Below are positions 1-9,152 of a DNA stretch of 64,000 nucleotides, piece by piece. The notes under the pieces are model-generated. The model was not told the DNA's origin. It did not search any database and saw nothing but the letters and a program-made list of their open reading frames with translations. The DNA is from Candidatus Phytoplasma vitis (GTDB taxonomy: Bacteria > Bacillota_I > Bacilli_A > Acholeplasmatales > Acholeplasmataceae), in NCBI GenBank assembly GCA_023934045.1, contig CP097583.1:558001-622000 (forward strand), written 5' to 3'. Position 1 is the first letter of the stretch, and every line of letters starts with the position of its first letter. A program made the position numbers and the translations under genes.

Positions 1-1589
1 GATATTATGAACTTTTTAAACAATATGACCATTCTCTTGAAATAGCAGCAATTTTTAGTAATAACAACAGTTTAAAAGAAAGTTCAGAAGATACCCAAAA
101 CAATCACTTAACAGAATTAGAAAAAATTATCGAAGAATATGACCCAAAAGCTACTATCGATAATTATCATCAAAAAATTTTAAAAGATATGAAAGAAAAC
201 AAAATTGATATTTTAATTGTTGTGCAAATGTTTTTAACTGGTTTTGATTCTCGTTTATTAAATACTTTATATGTAGATCGTGTTTTGCAAAAACAACAAC
301 TTTTTCAAGCTTTTTCTCGAACTATTCGTAAAGATAATAAAAATAAAAAATCAGGAAATATTATTTGTTTCCGAACTAGTAAAAAAGAAGTTGATGAATC
401 TTTACGGCTTTTTGCTAATGATGATGATATTTCTTTATTAATTGCCCCTGATTATAACAAAATAAAAAAAGAATTTATTAAAAGTGTTGAAAAAATAAGA
501 GAAATAGCTCCTACACCAGATATGGTCGATAATATTATTGGCAATATACAAAAAGAAAAGGATTATTTAATAACATTTCGTACTTTACGTAAAAACAGGG
601 AATTATTAGAAAAAGATATAGAATTTCAAGAAAATAATTTTTATAGTATATTAAGTGAAAAAGATTTTAAAGATTATCAAAGTAAAAAATTTGAAATCGA
701 CGATTGTAAATTGGTAGATGATAAAAAAACTCATTTAATATTCGAAAAATTCGAAGAAGATAAGAAAAAATATAAAAAATTTATTAAAGAACTCCAAAAA
801 TTAGCATTTACTCCTGCAGATGTTGATAATTTAGAAACAATTGAAGACAAAATATCATTTGTACATATTTTTAAAAAATTACGACAACAAAAAGAAATAA
901 TGACAAAATATACGACATTTAATGAGAATGATTTTCATTTGACCACAGAAAACTTTTTGAATTATGAACAAAAATTTTCAAAAATCCAAAAAGAAGTGCA
1001 TGAAGATTCTGAAAATATTGAAAATATTAATTCAGATATCATAGATGTAGCATATTTAGAAAATTTATTTAAATCTATAAACAAACAACAATTTATAAAA
1101 GATAGTCAATCAGGCCAAAAACCCAATTTAACTTTGGCCAAAATAATCAAAGAAACGACTAGCGAATCGCATTTACCAGACAATAATAAAAAATTATTTA
1201 TTGATTTTATAAAAAATATGGAAAAAGAAATAGATTCACAACCAAAACATTTTTTACCTCGATATATATCTGATTTATTAAAAAATATAAAATCCAATTA
1301 TGATAATTTCATTAACAGAAAACAAATTGAGGAAATTCAAGCCAAAGCAAATGAATTTGATCTTCCTGTAGAAAGAATAAAAGAAATTATTATAAATGAA
1401 ATGGACGAAGCAAAACCAGAATCAATTAAAAAACAAATCAGAACGCTTTTAGACAACAATCCAAAAGCTATTCAAAAATATCAAAATAATAAGTCTTTAC
1501 ATAATTTCAAAAAATATAGATTACAATTGGAATTGGCAAAAGAGATATATATTTTTGTACAAAGATTTTGTGAAAAATATAAAAATTAA
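1..1589 (+). CDS. hsdR: Type I restriction enzyme R subunit, C-terminal part (cut by window edge)
   Basis: Motor subunit of a type I restriction-modification complex (ATP-dependent translocation and cleavage of unmodified DNA). The frame is open from base 3 with no stop, so the gene starts outside the window; the first ATG at 189 is internal. Near its start the visible part carries helicase motif V/VI residues of the second RecA-like lobe: a GFDS...LNTLYVD stretch followed by QAFSRTIR, which is typical of HsdR. The remaining roughly 400 residues form the charged helical C-terminal region that contacts the HsdM/HsdS methylase. The nuclease and Walker A parts lie to the left. hsdM follows after 28 bases in the same direction, so this is one operon. 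Identity is certain; whether the enzyme is intact cannot be judged here. Confidence 0.9.
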   Translation, partial: YYELFKQYDHSLEIAAIFSNNNSLKESSEDTQNNHLTELEKIIEEYDPKATIDNYHQKILKDMKENKIDILIVVQMFLTGFDSRLLNTLYVDRVLQKQQLFQAFSRTIRKDNKNKKSGNIICFRTSKKEVDESLRLFANDDDISLLIAPDYNKIKKEFIKSVEKIREIAPTPDMVDNIIGNIQKEKDYLITFRTLRKNRELLEKDIEFQENNFYSILSEKDFKDYQSKKFEIDDCKLVDDKKTHLIFEKFEEDKKKYKKFIKELQKLAFTPADVDNLETIEDKISFVHIFKKLRQQKEIMTKYTTFNENDFHLTTENFLNYEQKFSKIQKEVHEDSENIENINSDIIDVAYLENLFKSINKQQFIKDSQSGQKPNLTLAKIIKETTSESHLPDNNKKLFIDFIKNMEKEIDSQPKHFLPRYISDLLKNIKSNYDNFINRKQIEEIQAKANEFDLPVERIKEIIINEMDEAKPESIKKQIRTLLDNNPKAIQKYQNNKSLHNFKKYRLQLELAKEIYIFVQRFCEKYKN

Positions 1590-1617
1590 AAAAATTTAAA
1601 AAGGTATTATATATCAT

Positions 1618-3222
1618 ATGAAAAAAAATATTCATGATTTAAAGCATGACTTATGGAAAATAGCTTGTGATTTGAGAGGGCATATGGATGCTTTCGAATT
1701 TAAAGATTATATTTTAAGTATTTTATGTTTTCGTTTCTTATCTGAAAAATTAGAAAATTGTTTAAAAAACAGAGGACTTGGTAAATTCCAAGAATATAAA
1801 GAAGAGTTTGATAATGATCAAGAAACAATTAAAAATATGTTAATAGATGAATTAGGTTTTTATTTAAAACCAAAAGAATTATGGTCTTATTTAATTAAAG
1901 TTATTGAAAATAATTCAAATGAATTCCATTATAAACTTTTATCTGATGCCTTCGTTTCGATCGAAGAGACTCCAATAAATTATAAATATAAACATGTTTT
2001 TTCTAATTTATTCTCTAATATCGATTTAGATAATATTGAAAGAGGAAGCACTACGGAAAATAAAAATACTTTATTAAGTAGAATAATCCTTTCAATCAAT
2101 AATTTATGTCCTTTTAATAGTTATTGTAATGAATATTTAGGAGACATTTATGAATATTTAATTGGACAATTCGCGGCTTCAGCCGGTAAAAAAGCGGGAG
2201 AATTTTTCACTCCTTCGTCTGTTTCAAATTTAATAGCCAAAATAGTTACTTCTGATTCAAATAAAACTAAAGGAAAATTGACAATTTATGATCCTACATG
2301 CGGCAGTGGTTCTTTATTATTAAAAGTTTTTCGAGAAATTAAAAATAAAAATAAAGATATTGCAAATATAAATAATGAAAATAATGACATTGCCATTTAC
2401 GGTCAAGAACTTAATAATACGACTTATAATTTGGCACGTATGAATATGTTAATGCACGATATTGATTATTTCAATATTTCTATATATAATGGAGATACTC
2501 TAACTGATTTTGGAAACAAACATCCTCATCGACAAATTGTTTCAAAAAAATCTGGTTTCGATATTATTGTCGCTAATCCTCCTTATAGTTTAACATGGTG
2601 TAAAGAACCTAATTCAAAAATAATTCTTAAAGATGATGAACGGTTTTCTAATTGTGGAAAATTAGCTCCTAAAAATAAGGCTGATTGGGCTTTTGTTCAA
2701 CATATGCTTTATTGTTTAAAAGAAGATGGTATTTGTGCCGTTGTTTTACCTCATGGTGTTTTGTTTAGAGGTAAAGCAGAAGCTTTAATTAGAAAATATA
2801 TCTTAGAACAAAAATATTTGGACGCAGTTATTGGATTACCAGAAAACATTTTTTACGGAATGGACCATACTACTTGTATTTTAATTTTTAGAAAATGTCA
2901 AACAAATAATAATATTTTATTTATTGATGCTTCGAAAGAATATATTACACAAAGAACAAAAAATATTTTAAGTGAAAAAAATATCGACAATATTTTACAA
3001 ACGTATTTAAAAAGAGAAAATATTGCAAACATTTCTTTTAAGGCCTCTATGGAAGATATCAAAAAAAACGATTATATATTATCTATTAATTATTATATTA
3101 AAACGGAAACAAAAACAGAAGAGATAGATATTATATCGGTTCAAAATAGAATTAAACAACTAGAAAATGAAAAAAAAGCTGTTGACAAAGAAATAGATAA
3201 TTATTTAAAAGAATTGGAATAA
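1618..3222 (+). CDS. hsdM: Type I restriction-modification system methyltransferase subunit
   Basis: N6-adenine DNA methyltransferase that, with HsdS, protects host target sites. The 534 residues are full length for HsdM. An N-terminal helical HsdM domain (about 1-150) precedes the catalytic domain. The SAM-binding motif I DPTCGSG sits near residue 225 and the catalytic motif IV NPPYS near residue 320. The QFAASAGKKAGEFFTP stretch before the SAM motif is characteristic of type I M subunits. The C-terminus is a coiled segment that would pack on HsdS. It starts 28 bases after hsdR and ends 8 bases before hsdS. No broken motif is seen, so the methylase is probably active if a working S subunit is present. 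Confidence 0.95.
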   Translation: MKKNIHDLKHDLWKIACDLRGHMDAFEFKDYILSILCFRFLSEKLENCLKNRGLGKFQEYKEEFDNDQETIKNMLIDELGFYLKPKELWSYLIKVIENNSNEFHYKLLSDAFVSIEETPINYKYKHVFSNLFSNIDLDNIERGSTTENKNTLLSRIILSINNLCPFNSYCNEYLGDIYEYLIGQFAASAGKKAGEFFTPSSVSNLIAKIVTSDSNKTKGKLTIYDPTCGSGSLLLKVFREIKNKNKDIANINNENNDIAIYGQELNNTTYNLARMNMLMHDIDYFNISIYNGDTLTDFGNKHPHRQIVSKKSGFDIIVANPPYSLTWCKEPNSKIILKDDERFSNCGKLAPKNKADWAFVQHMLYCLKEDGICAVVLPHGVLFRGKAEALIRKYILEQKYLDAVIGLPENIFYGMDHTTCILIFRKCQTNNNILFIDASKEYITQRTKNILSEKNIDNILQTYLKRENIANISFKASMEDIKKNDYILSINYYIKTETKTEEIDIISVQNRIKQLENEKKAVDKEIDNYLKELE

Positions 3223-3230
3223 ATATAAAT

Positions 3231-3842
3231 ATGTCTCTGAATAATAATAAAGTCCTTGATAAACCGATTTCAAGATTCAAAGGATCTCAAGAAGAATGGA
3301 GAGAAACTAGATTAGGAATCTTTTTAAAAGAAATAAATGAAAAAAGTACTATTTTGAATCAATATCCTATAGCTAGTGTAACTACAACAGGATTAAAACC
3401 GCCATCCATTAGTTTTAATAAAAGAATAGCTAGAGAAGATGATATAGGATATAAAATTGTTTCTCCAAAAAATATAACTATTAATTTGTATAACATTTTA
3501 ATAGGTTCTATAACCTATAATAATTCAAATGAACGTTTTTTAGTTTCTCCTGTATATAAAGTTTTTGAAGTTCAACCACAATATAAGCCTTTTTTTATTT
3601 TTCAATTATTAAAAACAGAAAAAGCTTTAACACTTTATAAACAAATTTCTAATAAAGGTATCCGAAATAATTTAAATATGAATGCTTTTAATAATTTATT
3701 GTTTCGTATTCCTTCTCTCTCAGAACAAAATAAAATCGCTTCTTTTATTTCTTTATTAGATAAAAAAATAAATTTAGAAGAAGAATTATTAAAAAATTAT
3801 CAACTTCAAAAAAATTATTTTTTAAATTCATTAATAATTTAA
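3231..3842 (+). CDS. hsdS: Type I restriction-modification specificity subunit, half-size (one target-recognition domain)
   Basis: DNA sequence-recognition subunit of the type I system. Only 203 residues are present, against about 400 usual for HsdS. The N-terminal pattern RFKGSQEEWRETRLG matches the start of an HsdS target-recognition domain. The C-terminus IPSLSEQNKIASFISLLD is the conserved helix that normally separates the two recognition domains. A second recognition domain is absent, and no remnant is readable in the 400 bases downstream. Known half-size S subunits can work as homodimers recognising a symmetric site; alternatively this is a truncation. The gene starts 8 bases after hsdM without a good ribosome-binding site, suggesting translational coupling. 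Confidence 0.85.
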   Translation: MSLNNNKVLDKPISRFKGSQEEWRETRLGIFLKEINEKSTILNQYPIASVTTTGLKPPSISFNKRIAREDDIGYKIVSPKNITINLYNILIGSITYNNSNERFLVSPVYKVFEVQPQYKPFFIFQLLKTEKALTLYKQISNKGIRNNLNMNAFNNLLFRIPSLSEQNKIASFISLLDKKINLEEELLKNYQLQKNYFLNSLII

Positions 3843-4097
3843 AAAAAGTAAATAAATATTCACTATTAAAAAATTATAAGAAATATTAATATAAAATTAT
3901 TTTAAACGAATACATATATGTAACATTTAAATTTATTTTAATTAATAAATATTAAATTTGATTTTTAATATTTGTAATTTCATTTTCATTGAAATATAAA
4001 AATAAACCTTCATTAAATGTGAAAAAAATAATAACCGATTTAATAAATTATTACGATACAAACGTAACACCCCAAAATATCACCAATTGTTAATAAA

Positions 4098-4136
4098 AAA
4101 AGAACTAAAAATTAATTAGTTCTTTTTTTATTTATA
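4098..4136 (+). terminator. Rho-independent terminator
   Basis: Inverted repeat AAAGAACTAA / TTAGTTCTTT with a short loop, followed by a run of seven T. It lies about 260 bases beyond hsdS in otherwise non-coding DNA and could end the hsd transcript. Confidence 0.6.
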
Positions 4137-4246
4137 AACAATTTTAAAAAACAAAAGTGTCTAAGGTTTTAGAACTTTTAACTATTCCGAGACCTCAACA
4201 AATCATAAAAATGGCTTGACCATTCGATATAAAGCAAGTATGTAGA

Positions 4247-4495
4247 TTTGTAAATAAATTCATTTTGAATACCTAAAAGACTAGTTTTTTAACTAGTCTT
4301 TTTTATTTTTAGTAAAAAGAGAAAATAATCGACCATATATATCGTTAAACTGTTAAATTAAGAACAATTTTATTATTCTTTTTTTATTTAAATAAAAAAG
4401 AAAGTAGAAAATTTTTAAAATGAAAATACAAAATAAAAATAATAATTAGTCATCAAAAATAAATTAAAAAAACTTTAAAATTTTTTATAACGTGC
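4247..4495 (+). repeat. Inverted copy of the island repeat found at 59, 61 and 63.7 kb
   Basis: This stretch read on the plus strand matches the minus strand of about 59078-59340 over its whole length. Shared marks in order are the GTAAATAAATTCATTTT block, the GACTAGTT...AACTAGTC terminator hairpin, a TAAACTGTTAAATTAAGAACAATTT-like block, a TTTATTTAAATAAAAAAGAA block and an ATTAGTCATnAAAAATnAATTAAAAAAA block. The match fades after about 4495, before the promoter that follows in the right-hand copies. Shorter, related blocks occur at 60.7-61.2 and 63.3-63.8 kb. Confidence 0.75.
4275..4305 (+). terminator. Terminator hairpin of the repeated element
   Basis: Stem AAAAGACTAGTT / AACTAGTCTTTT with a short T loop, followed by more T. 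The same hairpin occurs at 59267, 61087 and 63724 on the other strand. No intact gene reads into it here. Confidence 0.6.
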
Positions 4496-4619
4496 GATAA
4501 AATTAGGATAAATTTTATCTTCATAAAACCACTAAGTAATCAGTTAAAAAATCACAGTTGACAAGACAAGAATAAAAAGAAAAATCATTATTAGGATCGT
4601 TAATATTTAAAAATTTATA

Positions 4620-5060
4620 AATTTATTCTAATATTTTTTTAAATCTTTGGGTAGTTAATAACATATTTTCATACATCTGTTTACTGAATTTTTTTAACAA
4701 TTTCTAGTCTTTCAGCTCATAATTTAATTTTGTCATCAAAGTATGCCAATTTTCTTCTTGTTTTTATTTAATTTCTTTTGCTTTATCTGCTTTTTCTTTT
4801 TCTAACTAAATATTTTTTTAAGAAAGCTATTTCATCTTTAATATCTTTTAATTTATCTTAATTTTCTTTAATTTCATCTTTATTTCGTTCTAAACATTTT
4901 TTTCATTTTTACTTTTTGTCCTTGAATTATTCCTTAGGATTTATTTAAATCTTTTAATTCAGTTTCACTTTTTTTTAATTCTGATTCCAATTAAACCTTT
5001 TACTTAATTATTTATAGACAAAAATAAAAAATAGTTTTCTTTTTTATGAAAATTAATTTT
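4620..5060 (-). pseudogene. Decayed coiled-coil protein gene
   Basis: Read on the minus strand, this region gives short stretches of Lys/Glu/Ile/Leu-rich heptad-like sequence (such as KKSETELKDLNKS and LAYFDDKIKL) broken by many stops and frame changes. The strand asymmetry (T/C-rich on plus) matches the coding skew of the coiled-coil genes elsewhere in the window. No start or continuous frame remains. Most likely it is the ruin of a membrane/coiled-coil gene of the same kind as those at 9153 and 35228. It lies between the inverted repeat copy and the sigma factor gene. Confidence 0.5.
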
Positions 5061-5261
5061 GTTTTTTTCAAAAAATAGAAATTTAAATTTAAAAATTGAT
5101 TTCTATAAATTTAAAATTTTTGTAATTTGTATACTTTTCATTGCATCCCATATATTAAACATTTTTTCTTTTTATTATTTAAAGAAAAAATTCTTCATTA
5201 TAATTTTTTTTATTATTTTTTATCATCAAGAATAAATAAAAATAAGAAAAGGAAATTATAT

Positions 5262-5969
5262 ATGGCCAAAAATATCAAAAATTATTTAGAAATAGAAAAT
5301 GAAATTAATCAATTATTTGAAATTTATTCAAAAGAAAATTACAAAAATAATTTCATTCGTGAAAAAATATTTTTATTATTTTATGAATATGTAATTTTAA
5401 ATATTATTTATAAAATCAAATATTATCCTAGAATTTTAGAAAGAAAAGATTTAGCAAATGAAGGGACTTTGGTTATTGATAGTGTATTAATTAATTATAT
5501 TCATAAAGAATATAAATGTGATTTTGTTACTTTCGCTAAAGGAAAAATTAAACAAGAAATTGATAAATTAATTCGTTTAAGTCATTCTCCTTCAATTCCT
5601 ATAAGAATTTATAACGATAATAAGAAAAATAGAAAATTAAATAAAAATGTTGAAATTTTATCATCGCAATATATCGAAAAAGAGATTATTACGAAAAATT
5701 ATTATAATCCTTATTTTCCTAAAATTTTAGATCCTCATCAAATATATATAAAAAAACTTAATCACGAAATATTGTTAAATAAAATGAAAAAAATATTAAA
5801 TTCATTTGAATATCAAGTTTTGATATATAGTTATGGAATTCCAAAAGAAAGTAATGATTATCAGTATGTTTTAGATGATGTAGAAATATCATCAAAATTA
5901 AATATAACAAAAAAACAAATTTATAAATATAGAGAAAAAGCCATTTCCAAAATTAAATTTAATAAATAA
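5262..5969 (+). CDS. FliA/SigB-like sigma factor of the accessory module
   Basis: Alternative sigma-70 family factor, 235 residues. Region 2 is visible around FVTFAKGKIKQEIDKLIR, which fits the region 2.3-3.0 consensus of FliA/SigB-type sigmas. A region 4 helix-turn-helix lies at the C-terminus (VEISSKLNITKKQIYKYREK followed by AISKIK). The frame is open upstream to 5127, but the start at 5262 is preferred because it has AAAAGGAAA 8-12 bases upstream. Similar genes head potential mobile units in phytoplasmas, where they are annotated fliA. Here it heads a run of membrane-anchored accessory genes and may transcribe them, which is inference. Terminator hairpins follow before the next gene, so it is probably its own transcript. 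Confidence 0.8.
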   Translation: MAKNIKNYLEIENEINQLFEIYSKENYKNNFIREKIFLLFYEYVILNIIYKIKYYPRILERKDLANEGTLVIDSVLINYIHKEYKCDFVTFAKGKIKQEIDKLIRLSHSPSIPIRIYNDNKKNRKLNKNVEILSSQYIEKEIITKNYYNPYFPKILDPHQIYIKKLNHEILLNKMKKILNSFEYQVLIYSYGIPKESNDYQYVLDDVEISSKLNITKKQIYKYREKAISKIKFNK

Positions 5970-5988
5970 AAATATATCAATTTTAATT

Positions 5989-6026
5989 TCAAATTTAATA
6001 AATTTTTTTTATTAAATTAAATTTGA
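5989..6026 (+). terminator. Hairpin directly after the sigma factor gene
   Basis: CAAATTTAATAAA pairs with TTAAATTAAATTTG-like sequence across a T-rich loop and is followed by T. It starts about 20 bases after the sigma factor stop. A second hairpin follows at 6095. Confidence 0.45.
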
Positions 6027-6094
6027 TTTTTATAATTAAAAAATAAATATTATGACCTGAGCATGTCTTAAAACTGCTTATATTTATTTCAATC

Positions 6095-6143
6095 AATTAA
6101 AAAATAATTGTAAGAAATAAAATTATTTTTTAATTTTTTTTAA
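6095..6143 (+). terminator. Terminator hairpin upstream of the 190-residue membrane protein
   Basis: Perfect 15-base arms AATTAAAAAATAATT / AATTATTTTTTAATT separated by 11 bases, followed by a T run. It sits between the sigma factor and the next gene and could insulate them. Confidence 0.55.
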
Positions 6144-6170
6144 ATAATTAATTAAAAAGGAGATAAAAAA

Positions 6171-6743
6171 ATGGAACAAAAAGAAAATCAAGAAAAAGAC
6201 AGCAGATTTAAAAGTATAAGTATATTCGGACAACAATTAAATTCAATTTTAATGCAAATTATTGTTGTTGTTTTGGTATTTCATATTTATAAAGAATGGG
6301 ATGCAGAAAAAATCAAAAAATTTAATATTTCTTTTTTATTTTTTCTAAAAAACTTTATGGCTTTTCATTTCCAAATAATTTTATTAAATAAATTTTGGAA
6401 TCGTTTAAATTTTGTTCAAAAAAACAATGTAATTACTCCATCAGATATTAATTTATTACATGATAGAGTTAAAAATAAAGTATTGACAGATGAACAATAT
6501 AAAGATAAATTATTAAATGAGTTAGAACAGGATTATCAAAAAATATTCAAAGAAGATACTAATAAACTTATTTCTGAGTTTATTTCACAAACAATTTTAA
6601 ATCAGTTAAATAATAATAATGAGGATAATGATAATAAAAATAAAGATAACGAAGATTCTAATAATAATGAATCTGATATCAAAGATTTGATTGAAAATAA
6701 AGCTAATAATGAAGATTCTAATAATAATGAATCCAATGAATAA
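6171..6743 (+). CDS. Membrane protein with acidic Asn-rich repeat tail
   Basis: I do not recognise a family. It has 190 residues with a strong AAAAAGGAGAT ribosome-binding site. Two hydrophobic stretches (about 22-42, SILMQIIVVVLVFHIY, and about 55-75, FFLKNFMAFHFQIILL) suggest a membrane hairpin. They are followed by a helical charged region (about 90-140) and an extremely acidic/Asn-rich tail. In the tail the unit NNEDSNNNES is repeated, and the DNA repeat GAAGATTCTAATAATAATGAATC occurs twice, near 6650 and 6712. It lies between the sigma factor and the AAA+ module and ends in its own terminator. The tail looks like slippage-grown low-complexity sequence. Function unknown. Confidence 0.6.
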   Translation: MEQKENQEKDSRFKSISIFGQQLNSILMQIIVVVLVFHIYKEWDAEKIKKFNISFLFFLKNFMAFHFQIILLNKFWNRLNFVQKNNVITPSDINLLHDRVKNKVLTDEQYKDKLLNELEQDYQKIFKEDTNKLISEFISQTILNQLNNNNEDNDNKNKDNEDSNNNESDIKDLIENKANNEDSNNNESNE

Positions 6744-6798
6744 TTTTTTTGAAATAAAAAAATATTTTAAATTTTTAAAAAAATTTAAATAAATATTG

Positions 6799-6832
6799 AA
6801 AGAAACTAATAAATTTAGTTTCTTTATTTTTT
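6799..6832 (+). terminator. Rho-independent terminator
   Basis: AAAGAAACTAA / TTAGTTTCTTT stem with a five-base loop and a following T run, 55 bases after the stop of the 190-residue membrane protein. Confidence 0.65.
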
Positions 6833-6939
6833 ATATTTTATTTTTACAAATTTTATTATGAATTTTAATATTAAAATTCATAGTTAATAAATTTATTTAT
6901 TTATAAATTTTATAAATCAAAATAAAAGGGTTTAAATTA

Positions 6940-7572
6940 ATGAAAATAAATCAAAATCAAATAAATACAAATAAATTAAAAATTTTTATTATATTTATAA
7001 TTTTAACAATTATATTTTCAGTAATAGCAGTTTCTATTTATTTTAATGAAAAAAGGAAAGAAGAAATTAAATTAGAAAATAATTTTCCTATTTTCAAGGT
7101 AGAACTTTCAGGTGGTAATAATCAAAATAAACATCTTATACCGGTTTCAATTCCTAATTTAAATAAAGATAAATATGAGCATTTAATAAATATTGAACAT
7201 AGTGTTATTTTAAATTCGCAAAATATAGAAATTCAAGAGCCTTTGTTTTTAAAAATTGAAATATATTTAGATACTCAAGATACCTTCCAAAATCCACAAA
7301 AATATTTTGATTATCAAATTATTACAACGAAAGATAAAGAAGAAGATAAAATTTATTCTTCTGAGAATAAACCACAGTATTCAGCAATGCATCCGAATGA
7401 AACACAAACTATCAAAATTAACACTAAAATTCAACAAAAAGATATTATTTTAGAAAAAAATCCAAAACTTTTTTTAATTTATGATTATGAATTAGTAGAT
7501 AAACAAGGAAAAACAATTACTGGCGGTTCAAATATGGTTTCGAATAAAACCTCTAATATTGTTAATAACTAA
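6940..7572 (+). CDS. Single-pass membrane-anchored protein, unknown function
   Basis: 210 residues. A lysine-rich N-terminus and one hydrophobic segment (about 13-33, KIFIIFIILTIIFSVIAVSI) act as an uncleaved signal anchor. The rest (about 40-210) is hydrophilic with alternating beta-type strands such as FPIFKVELSGG and LFLIYDYELVDKQGK, so a small extracytoplasmic beta domain is likely. No catalytic motif is visible and I do not recognise a family. It follows a terminator and a perfect palindrome at 6858-6881 and precedes the AAA+ gene by 99 bases, suggesting the start of a transcript running to 11811. It may be a surface partner of the AAA+ protein (inference). Confidence 0.6.
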   Translation: MKINQNQINTNKLKIFIIFIILTIIFSVIAVSIYFNEKRKEEIKLENNFPIFKVELSGGNNQNKHLIPVSIPNLNKDKYEHLINIEHSVILNSQNIEIQEPLFLKIEIYLDTQDTFQNPQKYFDYQIITTKDKEEDKIYSSENKPQYSAMHPNETQTIKINTKIQQKDIILEKNPKLFLIYDYELVDKQGKTITGGSNMVSNKTSNIVNN

Positions 7573-7671
7573 TTTTAAATTTTTTTATGATAATTAAAAT
7601 GATATTTTTATTTTTTCAAAACAACGAAATTTTAATAATTATTAAAAATTGAAAAAGAAGGTTTAAATTAT

Positions 7672-9045
7672 ATGTTCGAAAAGCAAGATATTAATAATAA
7701 TAAAACACAAAAACAATATTTTTTATTTTTTTGTGTTTTATTATTTATTTTGTTTTTGATTTCTTTTTTGTTAATTATTTATGTTTGGATTCACCATCAA
7801 GCTATTACTACGAACGAAAATAAAATTGGAAAAATGAATAAAAATATTTTAAATTTAGAAAAATCAAATACTTCTATGAGTAATAATTTTAAAAAACTCG
7901 AACAAAAAATGAAAGAAAAACAAGATAATAAAGAAAAATTAATTAACGAAAGTGAATTATTACAAAAGAATATTCATAATAAAAATATTTTATTTGAAAG
8001 CGAAAATTTTAAAGTTCAAGATTATAAAAAATTTCCAAATTTACAACAATTATCAGGTTTGAATGAAGCTAAATCTGTAGCTAAAGGTTTTGTTAATTTT
8101 TTTCAAAATAAAAAAGCTTACGAAGATAGAGGGAAAGTAGTTATTCCCACAGGTTTAATGATGTATGGTACTCCAGGATGTGGTAAAACTATTTTTGCGG
8201 CTTCCATAGCAAAAGAAGCAGAGTTGCCTTTTATTGAAGTATCTTGTTCTATTTTTGCTCAAGAATTTGTAGGTAGAGCTCCAAAAATGGTGGCTGAATT
8301 ATTTGATTTAGCTAGAGAAGTGGCTACTAAAAACGGCAAAGGAGTTATTATTTTTTTAGATGAATGTGAAAATATTTTTTTAAATATTGATAGTTTAAAA
8401 CCTGGTTCTGAAATTGCCAATGTTGTTAATGAATTTAAAATTCAATTAGAACCACGAGAAGAAAATCGTTCAGAACAACCTATTTTTGTCATTGGAGCTA
8501 CGAACCATCTTGATGGCATAGAACCTGCTATTTTATCACGTTTTACTCATCGTATTGAATTGAAACCAGGAAATGAAGCAGAACGTCAAATTCAATTGAA
8601 TGATATTTTGAGACGTAATCAATTTCCTATTACTCAAGAAGCTAAAACATATTTATTAGAGGTAATTAATAAAGCGTTAGATTATTTGCCGCCACAATAT
8701 GAAAAAACAATGAATGGTCTTTTAGTTGAAATACCTCCTCAAAATAATTACAAAAAAGCTTATCGTGTTTTAGAAAGTTTTATTAAAGAAGCAAGTTTAA
8801 AATCTATTGATCGTGAAATTATCGCCGCAACAGAACAAAAAGAATGTTCTAATCCAAAACACAAAGAACATTTTAAGAATAATATAATTTTTTCTGAAAA
8901 TAATCAAAAAAAAGAAAAAACCGATTCTATTATTTTAGAAAATTGTTGCGAATGCAAAGCGATTAATATTGAAGATTTACAAAAAGCTTATCAAATAATA
9001 ATTGATAATACTGGCCAATCTTTAGAAAAAGTAATATCTAAATAA
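7672..9045 (+). CDS. Membrane-anchored AAA+ ATPase without protease domain
   Basis: 457 residues. One membrane segment (about 17-43) is followed by a short coiled coil (about 50-100) and an FtsH-like AAA+ module. Walker A GTPGCGKT is near residue 166, Walker B IIFLDECE near 225, sensor 1 GATN near 274, and an arginine finger lies in AILSRFTHR. The FtsH zinc-protease motif HExxH is absent. Instead the C-terminal part holds a cysteine/histidine cluster (ECSNPKHKEH about 390-400 and NCCECK about 423-428) that may bind metal. The family is an AAA+ motor that remodels or unfolds proteins. Topology with one N-terminal anchor leaves it open whether the motor faces in or out. It sits in a run of five membrane-anchored genes. 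Confidence 0.8.
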   Translation: MFEKQDINNNKTQKQYFLFFCVLLFILFLISFLLIIYVWIHHQAITTNENKIGKMNKNILNLEKSNTSMSNNFKKLEQKMKEKQDNKEKLINESELLQKNIHNKNILFESENFKVQDYKKFPNLQQLSGLNEAKSVAKGFVNFFQNKKAYEDRGKVVIPTGLMMYGTPGCGKTIFAASIAKEAELPFIEVSCSIFAQEFVGRAPKMVAELFDLAREVATKNGKGVIIFLDECENIFLNIDSLKPGSEIANVVNEFKIQLEPREENRSEQPIFVIGATNHLDGIEPAILSRFTHRIELKPGNEAERQIQLNDILRRNQFPITQEAKTYLLEVINKALDYLPPQYEKTMNGLLVEIPPQNNYKKAYRVLESFIKEASLKSIDREIIAATEQKECSNPKHKEHFKNNIIFSENNQKKEKTDSIILENCCECKAINIEDLQKAYQIIIDNTGQSLEKVISK

Positions 9046-9152
9046 AAATAAAGAGATTAAACTTATAAAAATATAATGTTAAATATTAAGAATAATAAAT
9101 TTATAAATATTAATTTATTATTATAAAAATAAATAAAAAGGAGAATTAACTG

